Shown: piece by piece, positions 15,352-25,148 of the stretch
Position numbering within the stretch: position 1 is the first letter of the stretch
Layout: each line of letters begins with the position of its first letter
Source: Micromonospora sediminimaris
Lineage (GTDB): Bacteria; Actinomycetota; Actinomycetes; Mycobacteriales; Micromonosporaceae
Length of the DNA stretch: 64,000 bases
Assembly: GCA_900112325.1 (NCBI GenBank)
Contig: FOLJ01000011.1
Coordinates: forward strand, 184,079 to 248,078
Reading direction: 5' to 3'
Position numbers and translations under genes: made by a program
Notes under the pieces: model-generated
Databases searched by the model: none
The model's input: the letters and a program-made list of their open reading frames with translations, nothing else
Told to the model about the DNA's origin: nothing

Positions 15352-16301
15352 GCACCCAGGGTGGCAGCAAGGCGATCATCGCGGCGCTGCTGGCCAACGT
15401 CGGCATCGCCGTGACGAAGTTCGTGGCCTTCCTGTTGACCAGCTCGTCGTCGATGCTCGCCGAGTCCATCCACTCGGTCGCCGACTCGGGCAACCAGGCC
15501 TTGCTGCTGCTCGGCGGCAAGCGGGCCCGGCGGGCCGCCACCCCGCAACACCCGTTCGGCTACGGGCGGGAGCGCTACGTCTACGCCTTCATCGTCGCGA
15601 TCGTGCTGTTCAGCCTGGGCGGTCTGTTCGCGCTCTACGAGGCGTGGCACAAGTGGTCCGATCCGCACGGCATCACCAGTTGGCAGTGGGTGCCGGTGAC
15701 CGTGCTGCTCGCGGCGATCGTGATGGAGTCGTTCTCCTTCCGCACCGCGATCAGGGAGTCGAACCTGGTCCGGGGCCGTGAGTCGTGGACCAGGTTCATT
15801 CGCCGGTCGAAGGCGCCGGAGCTGCCGGTGGTGCTGCTGGAGGATTTCGGCGCACTTGTCGGCCTGGTCTTCGCCCTGCTCGGGGTGGGCATGACCCTGG
15901 CCACCGGCAACGGCCGCTGGGACGCGGCCGGCACCGCGATGATCGGCCTGCTGTTGGTGACCATCGCGATCGTGCTTGCCGTGGAGACCAAGAGCCTGCT
16001 GCTGGGGGAGGGGGCCGAGCCGGCGGACATCTCGGCCATCGAGCAGGCGGTCACCGCCGGCCCCGAGGTGGAGCGGATCATCCACATGAAGACGCTGTAC
16101 CTCGGTCCGGAGGAGTTGATGGTGGCCGCGAAGGTCGCGGTGTCGCGGTGCGAGAGCGCCGAGGAGGTGGCCCAGGGCATCGACGCGGTGGAGGAGCGGA
16201 TCCGGGCCGCCGTGCCGGTCGCTCGGGTCATCTACCTCGAACCGGACATCTACCGGCTCCCGGCCGGGTCATCCACCACCTCCGGGCACGCTGGGAGCTG
16301 A
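15348..16301 (+). CDS. Cation diffusion facilitator family transporter
   Basis: 317-aa CDF metal/proton antiporter. Six membrane helices are followed by a cytoplasmic ferredoxin-like domain (about 225-310). The helix-2 metal site reads AESIHSVADSGNQ (HxxxD), and helix 5 begins VVLLEDFGALVGL, a pattern of the ZnT9/SLC30A9-like branch rather than YiiP. The likely substrate is Zn2+ or a related divalent cation. The GTG start overlaps the SIS stop by 4 bp, so it is made from the same transcript as sugar-phosphate enzymes; mannose-6-phosphate isomerase 3 bp downstream is itself a zinc enzyme. Confidence 0.9.
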   Translation: MSTQGGSKAIIAALLANVGIAVTKFVAFLLTSSSSMLAESIHSVADSGNQALLLLGGKRARRAATPQHPFGYGRERYVYAFIVAIVLFSLGGLFALYEAWHKWSDPHGITSWQWVPVTVLLAAIVMESFSFRTAIRESNLVRGRESWTRFIRRSKAPELPVVLLEDFGALVGLVFALLGVGMTLATGNGRWDAAGTAMIGLLLVTIAIVLAVETKSLLLGEGAEPADISAIEQAVTAGPEVERIIHMKTLYLGPEELMVAAKVAVSRCESAEEVAQGIDAVEERIRAAVPVARVIYLEPDIYRLPAGSSTTSGHAGS

Positions 16302-16304
16302 CCG

Positions 16305-17462
16305 GTGGAACCGCTGTACGGGCCGATCAAGGACTACGCCTGGGGCTCCCGCTCGGCGATCGCCGAACTTCAGGGACGGCCGGCGCCCAGCGCGGTACCC
16401 GAGGCGGAGCTGTGGCTCGGTGCGCATCCGGGCGCGCCGGCCGCCGTCGAGCGTGACGGCGGGCGGATCGCGCTCACCGAGGTACTCGCCGCCGAGCCCG
16501 TCCAGTGGCTCGGCCGCCCGGTGCTCGACCGGTTCGGGCCCCGGCTGCCGTTTCTGCTCAAGGTGCTGGCCGCAGCGGCCCCGCTGAGCCTTCAGGCCCA
16601 TCCGGACGCCGAACAGGCGCGGGCCGGTCACGCCGCCGAGCAGGCCCGCTCCGGTGGGCACCGCAACTATGTCGACCCGTTCCACAAGCCGGAGTTGCTG
16701 GTGGCGCTCGGGCCGATGGAGGCGCTGTGCGGGTTCCGGGATCCCGCCGCCTCGGCGCGGGCGCTCGCCGCGCTGGGCGTACCGCAGCTGCGTCCGGTGC
16801 TCGACGCGTTGGCCGCCGGGCCGGCGGGACTGGCCGAGGCCGTACGCCGGCTCCTGGAGTGGCCGACGGCGGAGCGGGCCGACCTGGTGGCGGCGGCCCG
16901 GGCGGCGGACGGCCCGGACGCGGACCTGGTGGCCCTGCTGGCCGATGCGTACCCGGCCGACCCCGGAGTGCTGGTGGCCCTGCTGCTCAACCGGGTGCGG
17001 CTGGCCGCCGGTGAGGCGATCTGGATGCCGGCCGGCAACCTGCACGCCTACCTGCGCGGCACCGGGGTGGAGGTGATGGCCGCCAGCGACAACGTGCTGC
17101 GGGGCGGGTTGACCCCGAAGCACGTTGACGTGGCCGAACTGCTGCGGGTGCTCCGTTTCGAGGTGCTTGATCGGCCGGTGGTCGCGCCCCGGGAGGTCGC
17201 CGACGGGGTGGTCACCTGGCCGGTGCCGGTGGACGACTTCGCGCTGCACCGGGTGACCGTCGGCGACGGTCGGTCCGAGGTGACGTTGGCGGTGCCGGGC
17301 CCCCGGGTGGTGCTCTGCACCGCCGGCCGGATCACCGTGACCGACGGGGTGGCGCCAGTGACTCTCGGCTCCGGCCGGGCGGCGGTGGGACCAGCCGCTG
17401 GCAGTTCACTCACGGTCACCGGTGAGGGTGAGACGTACGTCGCCTCCACCGGTCAGGTCTGA
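16305..17462 (+). CDS. manA: Mannose-6-phosphate isomerase, class I
   Basis: 385-aa type I phosphomannose isomerase (zinc cupin), converting fructose-6-P to mannose-6-P. Zn-ligand regions are visible: LQAHPDAEQA (Gln/His), YVDPFHKPELLVAL (Glu) and AGNLHAYLRGTGVEVMA (His). The N-terminus MEPLYGPIKDYAWGS is typical. The gene follows the CDF gene by only 3 bp and is the last of the run begun by phosphomannomutase. The 292-bp gap before ahcY suggests a separate promoter for the latter. Confidence 0.93.
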   Translation: MEPLYGPIKDYAWGSRSAIAELQGRPAPSAVPEAELWLGAHPGAPAAVERDGGRIALTEVLAAEPVQWLGRPVLDRFGPRLPFLLKVLAAAAPLSLQAHPDAEQARAGHAAEQARSGGHRNYVDPFHKPELLVALGPMEALCGFRDPAASARALAALGVPQLRPVLDALAAGPAGLAEAVRRLLEWPTAERADLVAAARAADGPDADLVALLADAYPADPGVLVALLLNRVRLAAGEAIWMPAGNLHAYLRGTGVEVMAASDNVLRGGLTPKHVDVAELLRVLRFEVLDRPVVAPREVADGVVTWPVPVDDFALHRVTVGDGRSEVTLAVPGPRVVLCTAGRITVTDGVAPVTLGSGRAAVGPAAGSSLTVTGEGETYVASTGQV

Positions 17463-17754
17463 GTCGGCTTCGGTTCTTGGGTGAGGTCAGCTGGCGACCG
17501 ACAAGTCCGACTTTCCCGGAATAGCTTGACTCAGCCCTTGCTCAGTGTGACTCTATAGGTGCGTAGCGTTATCGCGACGATGGTCCGAGAACGCGCGGGG
17601 GAACCAAACCGGGGGGATGCACGGGGCGGACGGAGATGGGCGGCACACGTCCACACCGGCCGCCCCGTGCGCTGTCCGTAACCACCCCGACCGCGCGCCG
17701 TCAACCCGCGTAAGGTGGGAGGTTGCGCAGCACCATCGTCCGACAGGAGCTTTC

Positions 17755-19254
<1,500 letters not shown>

Positions 19255-19266
19255 GCATCGACGTCA

Positions 19267-19301
19267 CCTCCGGGGCCGACCGCACCGGCCGACCCCGGAG
19301 G
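19267..19301 (+). terminator. GC-rich hairpin after ahcY
   Basis: Inverted repeat with arms CCTCCGGGG (19267-19275) and CCCCGGAGG (19293-19301), 13 bp after the ahcY stop. It lies between ahcY and the convergent minus-strand small membrane protein gene, so it may serve both. There is no T-tract, as is common in high-GC actinobacteria. Confidence 0.6.
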
Positions 19302-19369
19302 TGGCCGTCCCCGTCGGGGCGGACGACGTCACGGCCTGCCGCCTGACCATCCGGGCCGGTGAGCGGTGG

Positions 19370-19525
19370 TCAGCGGGTACGGCGGCGGCGGGTGGGGCGG
19401 ATCCACGTCCAGACACACCAGAGCAGCCAGGCCACCGACACCAGTGCCGCCAGGGTGCGCAGCCGCAGTGCGCTGAGTAGCACGACCACCGCGAGCACCG
19501 CGAGCCAAGGCCCGAAACCCTTCAT
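19370..19525 (-). CDS. 51-aa single-pass membrane protein, coupled to RDD gene
   Basis: Small protein of 51 residues starting MKGFGPWLAVLAVVVLL, with a hydrophobic region spanning about residues 7-40 (possibly two short helices) and an Arg-rich C-terminus (RPTRRRRTR). Its ATG overlaps the stop of the upstream RDD gene as ATGA, the same coupling used throughout this region, which is the main reason to call it real. Unrecognised; the positive tail predicts a cytoplasmic C-terminus. Confidence 0.62.
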   Translation of the reverse strand: MKGFGPWLAVLAVVVLLSALRLRTLAALVSVAWLLWCVWTWIRPTRRRRTR

Positions 19526-20430
19526 GCCGACCGCCCAGGTGGATCATCGGTGGGAGTGGCCCGGAACTGCTGCCACAGTGCCTCGGTGAGCGTGCGTTCA
19601 CCGGCGAGGAGGCGACGGGCCCGCCGGTGCCGCTCGGCGATGACGGCGGCCAGACAGGCCACCTCCGATCGCCCGGCCGGTGGCGGCGGGCTGGTAACCG
19701 CGGCGACCTGCCCCCACAGCAGCCGGGCCAACTCGCCGCGCGCCGGCTCGCTGAACCCGTGGGCCCGGGCAAGGTACTGCCGGACGGCCAGCGCCAGCCC
19801 CGCGTCCAGCCGGCTCAGATCCAGCGAGTACGCCCAACCGGCCAGCTCCGGCACCGTCGCCGGAACCGGCCGCCACCTCGTCGCGGGCCGGGTGTGCACC
19901 ACCAGGGTGCCCGCCGCCAGGTCGCCGAGACGTCGGCCACGAGTGTCGCTGAGCATCACGGTCAGCCCGACCGCCCAGGAGAGCAGCGGCAGCACCAGAC
20001 CCGGCCATTCCACGGCGACCCCGACCAGCGCCCGGGTCAGCGACTGCCGGAACCCGACGGGAGCGCCGTCGAGGCTCACCACCCGCAGCCCGACCACCGC
20101 CTTGCCCGGCGTCCGGCCGTCGTTGAACCGTTCACAGAGCACCGGATAGCCGACCAGGAGCAGGACGAGCCCGACGGTGAGCAGGGCGCGTTCCATCGCC
20201 GCGTCGAGCATCCCGTACGGCAGGGCGGCCAGGGCCAGCCCGGCCAGCGCGGCGAGCAGCAGCCCGGCCACCAGTTGCACCAGCACGTCGAGCAGGAGTG
20301 CGAGCACCCGGGAGCCGACCCGCGCGGCCCGCACGTCCAACTCGACGGCCTCGCCGCTGACCAGCCCGGCGTCGCCCCAACCCGGGGCGGTCCACGCTCG
20401 CGCCGCTGTGCTCACCCCGACAGTGAACAC
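19522..20430 (-). CDS. RDD family membrane protein
   Basis: 302-aa protein with an RDD domain in residues about 30-155. Arg/Asp landmarks are RAARVGSRVLALLLDVLVQ, then FNDGRTPGKAVVGLRVV and GRRLGDLAAGTLVV. The remaining soluble C-terminus (about 165-300) is helical and rich in Ala/Arg. RDD proteins are found beside SpoIIM and MoxR/DUF58 genes in actinobacteria, as here. It is divergent from the SpoIIM gene with only 26 bp between starts, so the two likely share a promoter region. The GTG at 20430 is used; a GTG 15 bp inside is possible. Confidence 0.85.
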   Translation of the reverse strand: MFTVGVSTAARAWTAPGWGDAGLVSGEAVELDVRAARVGSRVLALLLDVLVQLVAGLLLAALAGLALAALPYGMLDAAMERALLTVGLVLLLVGYPVLCERFNDGRTPGKAVVGLRVVSLDGAPVGFRQSLTRALVGVAVEWPGLVLPLLSWAVGLTVMLSDTRGRRLGDLAAGTLVVHTRPATRWRPVPATVPELAGWAYSLDLSRLDAGLALAVRQYLARAHGFSEPARGELARLLWGQVAAVTSPPPPAGRSEVACLAAVIAERHRRARRLLAGERTLTEALWQQFRATPTDDPPGRSA

Positions 20431-20456
20431 TATGATCGCGCGGTCGGAGGTGGCCG

Positions 20457-21440
20457 GTGGATGTCGACGCGTACGTGGCGGAGCACGGCGGGCAGTGGCG
20501 CCGGCTGAATCAGCTCTGTGGTCAGCGGCGGCTCGACCCGGCCGAGGTCGACGAACTGGTCGCGCTCTACCAGCGGGCCACCACTCAACTGTCGGTACTG
20601 CGTAGCCGCTCGCCGGACCCGGCGCTGGTCAGCGAGCTGTCCCAGGTGGTGCTGCGGGCGCGGGCGCGGCTCACCGGTCGGCCCCGACCCTCCTGGTCGG
20701 CCGTACGGCGATTCCTGCTGGTCGGCCTGCCGGGCGCGATCTGGCGGGCGGCGCCGTGGTGGTGCGCGGTGGCGACCGCCTTCACCCTGCTCACCTTCAC
20801 CCTGATGTGGTTCGTGGCGGACAACCCGGAGACGGCGGCGGCATTCATCGGCGACGACGAGGCCGCCAACCTGGTCGAGTCCGGCTTCGCCGGCTACTAC
20901 ACGGAGTTCTCCGCGCCGACGTTCGCCTTCCACCTGTGGACGCACAACGCCTGGTTGGCGGCGAAGTGTCTGGCGGCGGGGGTGCTGATCGTGCCCGTCG
21001 GCTACCTGCTCTGGCAGAACGCGATAAACATCGGCGTGGTCGGCGGGGTGATGGTCTCCTACGGCCGGGCGGACGTCTTCTTCGGCCTGATCACTCCGCA
21101 CGGCCTGCTGGAGCTGACCGGCGTGTTCGTCGCCGCCGGGGTGGGCCTGCGCATCGGGTGGGCGTGGATCGCGCCGCCGGAGCAGTTGACCCGGGGGCAG
21201 GCGGTGGCCCGGGCGGGACGCGACGGCGTGCTGGTCGCCGTCGGCCTGGTCGCCCTCTTCGCCGTCGCAGCGCTGATCGAGGCCTTCATCACCCCCGCCC
21301 CCCTGCCGACCCCCCTACGCATCGCCACAGGCGCCACCATCTGGCTCGCCTTCCTCACCTACGTCCTCCTCCTCGGCCCCCGCACCCACCCCGTTGATCA
21401 TGAAGTTGACGGCATTCATGGAGATCAACTTCCCCGCTAA
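20457..21440 (+). CDS. Stage II sporulation protein M (SpoIIM)-family membrane protein
   Basis: 327-aa protein of the SpoIIM/DUF95 family. A soluble N-terminal part (1-95, starting MDVDAYVAEHGGQWRRLNQL) precedes about five to six membrane helices. The family core is visible in LWTHNAWLAAKCLAAGVLIV and ITPHGLLELTGVFVAAGVGLRIG. In actinobacteria it partners RDD and MoxR/DUF58 genes; the biochemical role is unknown. The last 15 or so codons run into an intergenic inverted repeat (21392-21455), so the C-terminus DHEVDGIHGDQLPR is probably a read-in extension rather than a family feature. Confidence 0.88.
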   Translation: MDVDAYVAEHGGQWRRLNQLCGQRRLDPAEVDELVALYQRATTQLSVLRSRSPDPALVSELSQVVLRARARLTGRPRPSWSAVRRFLLVGLPGAIWRAAPWWCAVATAFTLLTFTLMWFVADNPETAAAFIGDDEAANLVESGFAGYYTEFSAPTFAFHLWTHNAWLAAKCLAAGVLIVPVGYLLWQNAINIGVVGGVMVSYGRADVFFGLITPHGLLELTGVFVAAGVGLRIGWAWIAPPEQLTRGQAVARAGRDGVLVAVGLVALFAVAALIEAFITPAPLPTPLRIATGATIWLAFLTYVLLLGPRTHPVDHEVDGIHGDQLPR

Positions 21441-21459
21441 CCTCGTGATCAACGCGGGG
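21390..21459. terminator. Nested inverted repeat between convergent genes
   Basis: Two nested stems lie between the SpoIIM gene and the convergent DUF58 gene. The outer arms are CCGTTGATCATG (21391-21402) and CGTGATCAACGCGG (21444-21457). The inner arms are GAAGTTGA (21402-21409) and TCAACTTC (21425-21432), a perfect 8-bp match. It is suited to bidirectional termination. The SpoIIM stop lies inside it. Confidence 0.6.
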
Positions 21460-21478
21460 CGGAGCGGGGGTGGGTGGA

Positions 21479-22789
21479 TCAGAGTTGGGCTTGGGATTTC
21501 AGGGCCAGGTAGGTGTCGGCCAGGGCGGGGGCCAGGTGGGTGGCGGGGGCGTCCACCACTGTGACGTTGTGGCGGGTGAGTGCCTGGGTGAGGCGGTCGC
21601 GTTCGGCGAGCGTGCGCCAGGCGGCAGCTGCGGCGTACGCGTCCGCCGGACGTCGCGGGGGCGCGGCGGTGAGTCGGGTCAGCACCGGATCCTGGGCCGC
21701 CGCCACCAACACCCGGTGCCGGGCGGCCAGCCGGGGCAGCACCGGCAGCAGACCGTCGCCGAGCGCGCCGGGTTCCAGGGCAGTGAGCAGCACCACCAGG
21801 CTGCGCGGGCGGTGCCGCCGGAGCAACTCGCCGGCGATCAGCCGGAAGTCGGTCTCGACAAGCGTGGGTTGCAACGGAGCAAGCGCGTGGGCCAGCCGGT
21901 TCCACTGCCCGGGCCGTTCGGCACCACCGACCGAGGCCCGGGGTACGGCGTCCGCCGCGAGCACGTCCACCCGGTCACCGGCCCGCGCCGCCAACGCGCT
22001 GAGCAGCAGCGCCGCCTCGATCGAGGCGTCCAAGCGCGGCTCGTCGCCCACCCGCACCGCCGAGGTGCGCCCGGTGTCCAGCACGCAGACCAGCCGCCGG
22101 TCCCGCTCCGGCCGCCAGGTGCGGACCAGCACCTCGGCCCGCCGGGCGCTGGCTCGCCAGTCGATGGACCGTACGTCGTCGCCGGACACGTACTCCCGCA
22201 GCGCGTCGAACTCGGTGCCCGGTCCGCGTCCCCGACCGACCTGTGTGCCGTCGATGACGCGCAGCCGCGACAGCCGCTCCGGCAGGTGTCGGCGCGAGTC
22301 GAAGCGGGGCAGCACCCGTAGGGTCCACGGTGGCGTGCCCGGCCGGCCACCCCACTGGCGGAACGCCAGCCCGAGCGGCCCGAACGAGCGGACGGTCAGG
22401 GCCACGGCGGGTCGGTCGCCCCGACGGGTGGGGGTGAGGTGGCTGGGCAGTGTCAGCACCTCACCGGGTGCGGCCCGCACCACCCGGGTCGGCGGCACCT
22501 CCGGCCGGGCCCCGGCCGAGGGCACCCAGGCGTCGCGGACCCGGGCCCGCAGCAGCCGACCGGAGGCGTTGCGCAGGTACAGGGTGACCGTGGCGGTGCC
22601 ACCGAGCCGTACGGCCCGCTCACCGGTCCGTTCGGCGGTCAACGCCCGCAGCGGCGCGGCGAGCGCAAGGTCGAGCCCGACCAGCAGCAGCACCACGCCG
22701 ACCATCACCGCCACCCCGACGAAGGGTGCCGGCCACACCGGCAGGGTCAGCGCCCCTGCCGCCAGCAGCGCCGCCACCCGCCAGGTCAT
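21479..22789 (-). CDS. DUF58 domain protein
   Basis: 436-aa membrane-anchored protein. The N-terminal 40 residues hold two hydrophobic helices. The DUF58 core is at about 180-260: GTEFDALREYVSGDDVRSID, then WRASARRAEVLVRTW, followed by a von Willebrand-A-like segment with RLVCVLDTGRTS. DUF58 proteins act with MoxR AAA ATPases, encoded immediately upstream here with a 4-bp overlap (ATGA). Last gene of the five-gene minus operon starting at 26556. Likely to have a chaperone or assembly role at the envelope (inference). Confidence 0.9.
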   Translation of the reverse strand: MTWRVAALLAAGALTLPVWPAPFVGVAVMVGVVLLLVGLDLALAAPLRALTAERTGERAVRLGGTATVTLYLRNASGRLLRARVRDAWVPSAGARPEVPPTRVVRAAPGEVLTLPSHLTPTRRGDRPAVALTVRSFGPLGLAFRQWGGRPGTPPWTLRVLPRFDSRRHLPERLSRLRVIDGTQVGRGRGPGTEFDALREYVSGDDVRSIDWRASARRAEVLVRTWRPERDRRLVCVLDTGRTSAVRVGDEPRLDASIEAALLLSALAARAGDRVDVLAADAVPRASVGGAERPGQWNRLAHALAPLQPTLVETDFRLIAGELLRRHRPRSLVVLLTALEPGALGDGLLPVLPRLAARHRVLVAAAQDPVLTRLTAAPPRRPADAYAAAAAWRTLAERDRLTQALTRHNVTVVDAPATHLAPALADTYLALKSQAQL

Positions 22790-23772
22790 CGCGGAGTCGG
22801 CACGGTGGCCAGCACCGTGTCCAGGACCGGATCCACCCCGACACCCTCAAGTTCGGCCTCCGGCCGCAGGCGCAGCCGGTGCCGCAGGGTCGGTCGCGCC
22901 ATCGCCTTGACGTCGTCCGGCACCACGTGATCGCGTCCGTTCAGCCACGCCCACGCCTTCGCGGTGCCGAGCAGGGCCGTCGCACCGCGCGGCGAGGCGC
23001 CCAACTCAAGCGCCGGGGTGGCGCGGGTGGCCCGGCACAGGTCGACGACGTAGCCGAGCAGCGGTTCGGCGACGTGCACGCGGCCCACCGCCGCACGTGC
23101 GGCGGCGAGGTCGGCCGCGTCCGCCACCGGGCGTACGCCGGCTGCGGTCAGATCCCTGGGATCGAAACCGGCGTGGTGGGCCCGGAGCACACCCAGTTCC
23201 TCGTCCCGGCTGGGCAGCGGCACGGTGAGTTTGAGCAGGAACCGGTCGAGCTGGGCTTCCGGCAGCGGATAGGTGCCCTCGTACTCCACCGGGTTCTGGG
23301 TGGCGGCGACGATGAACGGATCGGGCAGCACGCGTTGCTCGCCCTCGACGGTGACCTGCCGTTCCTCCATCACCTCCAGCAGCGCGGACTGGGTCTTCGG
23401 TGGCGTGCGGTTGATCTCGTCGGCGAGCAGCAGGTTGGTGAAGACCGGCCCCTCCCGGAAGGTGAACGCCGCGGTCCGCGCGTCGAAGACCATCGAGCCG
23501 GTGACGTCGCCGGGCATCAGGTCAGGGGTGAACTGCACCCGCCGTGAGGTCAGGTCCAGTGCGGCGGCCACGGTACGCACCAGCAGCGTCTTTGCTACCC
23601 CCGGCACGCCCTCCAGCAGCACGTGACCACGGCAGAGCAGGGCGACGATCAGCCCCGTGACCACGCCCTCCTGGCCCACGACCGCCTTGGCCACCTCGGC
23701 GCGGAGCCGGTGCAGCGCGGCCCGGGTGGGATCGGCGGCGAGCTGGTCCACGGTCGTCGCGGGTCGGGTCAC
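22786..23772 (-). CDS. MoxR-family AAA+ ATPase
   Basis: 328-aa AAA_3 ATPase. Walker A is LLEGVPGVAKTLL, Walker B is LLADEINRTPPKTQSALLE, sensor regions are FIVAATQNPVEYEGTYPLPEAQLDRF, and the lid ends with LGASPRGATALLG. MoxR proteins act as chaperone-like ATPases for VWA/DUF58 partners, and the DUF58 gene follows directly (4-bp overlap). The GTG start overlaps the DUF4350 stop. Strong family assignment. Confidence 0.95.
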   Translation of the reverse strand: MTRPATTVDQLAADPTRAALHRLRAEVAKAVVGQEGVVTGLIVALLCRGHVLLEGVPGVAKTLLVRTVAAALDLTSRRVQFTPDLMPGDVTGSMVFDARTAAFTFREGPVFTNLLLADEINRTPPKTQSALLEVMEERQVTVEGEQRVLPDPFIVAATQNPVEYEGTYPLPEAQLDRFLLKLTVPLPSRDEELGVLRAHHAGFDPRDLTAAGVRPVADAADLAAARAAVGRVHVAEPLLGYVVDLCRATRATPALELGASPRGATALLGTAKAWAWLNGRDHVVPDDVKAMARPTLRHRLRLRPEAELEGVGVDPVLDTVLATVPTPR

Positions 23773-25148
23773 CGGTGGTCTCCTTCGGATCGGGGCTTCG
23801 GCAGCCGGGGCGGGGCCGGCGGGTCGGCGACGGGCTGCGCGGGGCTCGGCCCGCCGGCACGCGTCACGCGGTCCAGCTCACCGGCCAGCTCCAGCAGGTT
23901 CCGGTCGGTTGGGGGCGCGTCGCCGTAGAGCAGCTCGTGGATGGTGTCGGGCCGGTCGCCGGTGCGGGCGGCGACGGTGGCGGCGACCGTGGCGGGCGGC
24001 GCCTCGGCGGGCAGGTGCACCCGTCGTGCCAGCCGGGCGAGCGTCGCGGTCCGGAGCAGTCGGGCGGTGCTCTCGCGGGCTCGCGCCCGTTGGTAGAGCC
24101 GACCCCGGCCGAGGACCGTCTCGGCGGCGGGCACGGACACCGGCAGCGGTTCCGGCGTGGGCGGGCCGAGCCGGCGGGCCCGGCCGATGGCGATCAGCAG
24201 CGCCGCCAGGCCGAGTTGCAGCAGCAGCGCCCAGAACCACGGCGGGAAGGCCGACCAGAGCGGGTTGGGCTCCCCGGAGGAGCCCCGTGAGCCGGGGCCG
24301 GACGCCTCACCGCCCGGACGGCCACCCGGTGCCGTCTCGCCGCTCTCCCCGCTGTCCAGGTCCTCCGGGTCGCCTGGGTCGTCGATGTCGTCGTCGCGCT
24401 CCGGCAGCGGCCGGGTGGGTGCCGGGCTGGGTTCGGGTGGCGGCGGCGCCGGGCCGTCCAGGTCGAGCCAGACCACCCGGCCGGAGGTGCCGAGCAGCCC
24501 GGTGGCGAAGACGAGGTTGTCCCATTCGTCGATCCGGCCGTTGCGGAACGGGTCACTGGCGCCCACCACCACGCTCTCGGCAGCGCCGGGCAGGCGGGCC
24601 AGCCCGCCGGCGTAGCAGAGATCGACGCCGCCGGGAGCGCCGGTCGATGCGTACCGCTGGCGGGCGACGGCGGCGGTGGCGGCGGGCGTGACCTCGGCCA
24701 GTGGGCAGGAGCCGTCGACGCCGTGCGGCGACACGGCCCGGGTCGCCCACCGTCGGCCTGCCGGGCGCAGCGGCAGCCCGGCGGCGGCCAGCACCCGCCG
24801 GGGCGGGTCGACCAGTACCAGCCGGGTGCCTCCGGGCAACAGACCCAGGTAGCCGACGGTGCGCGGGTGCAGCAGCTCGGGCGCCGGAACGAACAGGGTG
24901 GTCGGGGCGGGTCGGGTGGCCAGCAACGCCCGGAGGGTGTCGGTCTCCCGGTGCACCGTCACCCCGCGCTCGCCCAGGATCGCGGCGAGCCGGCTGCCAC
25001 CGTGGTCCTCGGTCACCACCGGGGAGAGGAAGCCCCGGTCGGTCTGGTCCGGCTGGTCGATCTCGCGGGTGACGAGTGTGACGGCGATCAGTAGTACCCC
25101 CACCAGCACCGGAACGATGATCCGGTGACGGCGGCCGGGTGCGCTCAC
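23769..25148 (-). CDS. DUF4350-containing membrane protein
   Basis: 459-aa protein. An N-terminal helix (about 9-28, IIVPVLVGVLLIAVTLVTR) is followed by an extracytoplasmic DUF4350 region starting near residue 40 (GGSRLAAILGERGVTVHRET) and ending with the SVVVGASDPFRNGRIDEWDN segment. A Pro/Asp/Glu-rich linker (about 260-300), a second helix (FWALLLQLGLAALLIAIGRA) and a cytoplasmic C-terminus complete it. The GTG at 25148 is chosen because it overlaps the DUF4129 stop (GTGA) and gives the membrane anchor at the right place; the frame is open further upstream but that part reads as shadow sequence. Operon partner of MoxR/DUF58. Confidence 0.85.
   Translation of the reverse strand: MSAPGRRHRIIVPVLVGVLLIAVTLVTREIDQPDQTDRGFLSPVVTEDHGGSRLAAILGERGVTVHRETDTLRALLATRPAPTTLFVPAPELLHPRTVGYLGLLPGGTRLVLVDPPRRVLAAAGLPLRPAGRRWATRAVSPHGVDGSCPLAEVTPAATAAVARQRYASTGAPGGVDLCYAGGLARLPGAAESVVVGASDPFRNGRIDEWDNLVFATGLLGTSGRVVWLDLDGPAPPPPEPSPAPTRPLPERDDDIDDPGDPEDLDSGESGETAPGGRPGGEASGPGSRGSSGEPNPLWSAFPPWFWALLLQLGLAALLIAIGRARRLGPPTPEPLPVSVPAAETVLGRGRLYQRARARESTARLLRTATLARLARRVHLPAEAPPATVAATVAARTGDRPDTIHELLYGDAPPTDRNLLELAGELDRVTRAGGPSPAQPVADPPAPPRLPKPRSEGDHR

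Noticed and set aside
17463..17754. Riboswitch (SAH or SAM class) before ahcY
   Set aside because: The 292-bp leader has no recognisable conserved core of known SAH riboswitches; a covariance-model search would be needed.
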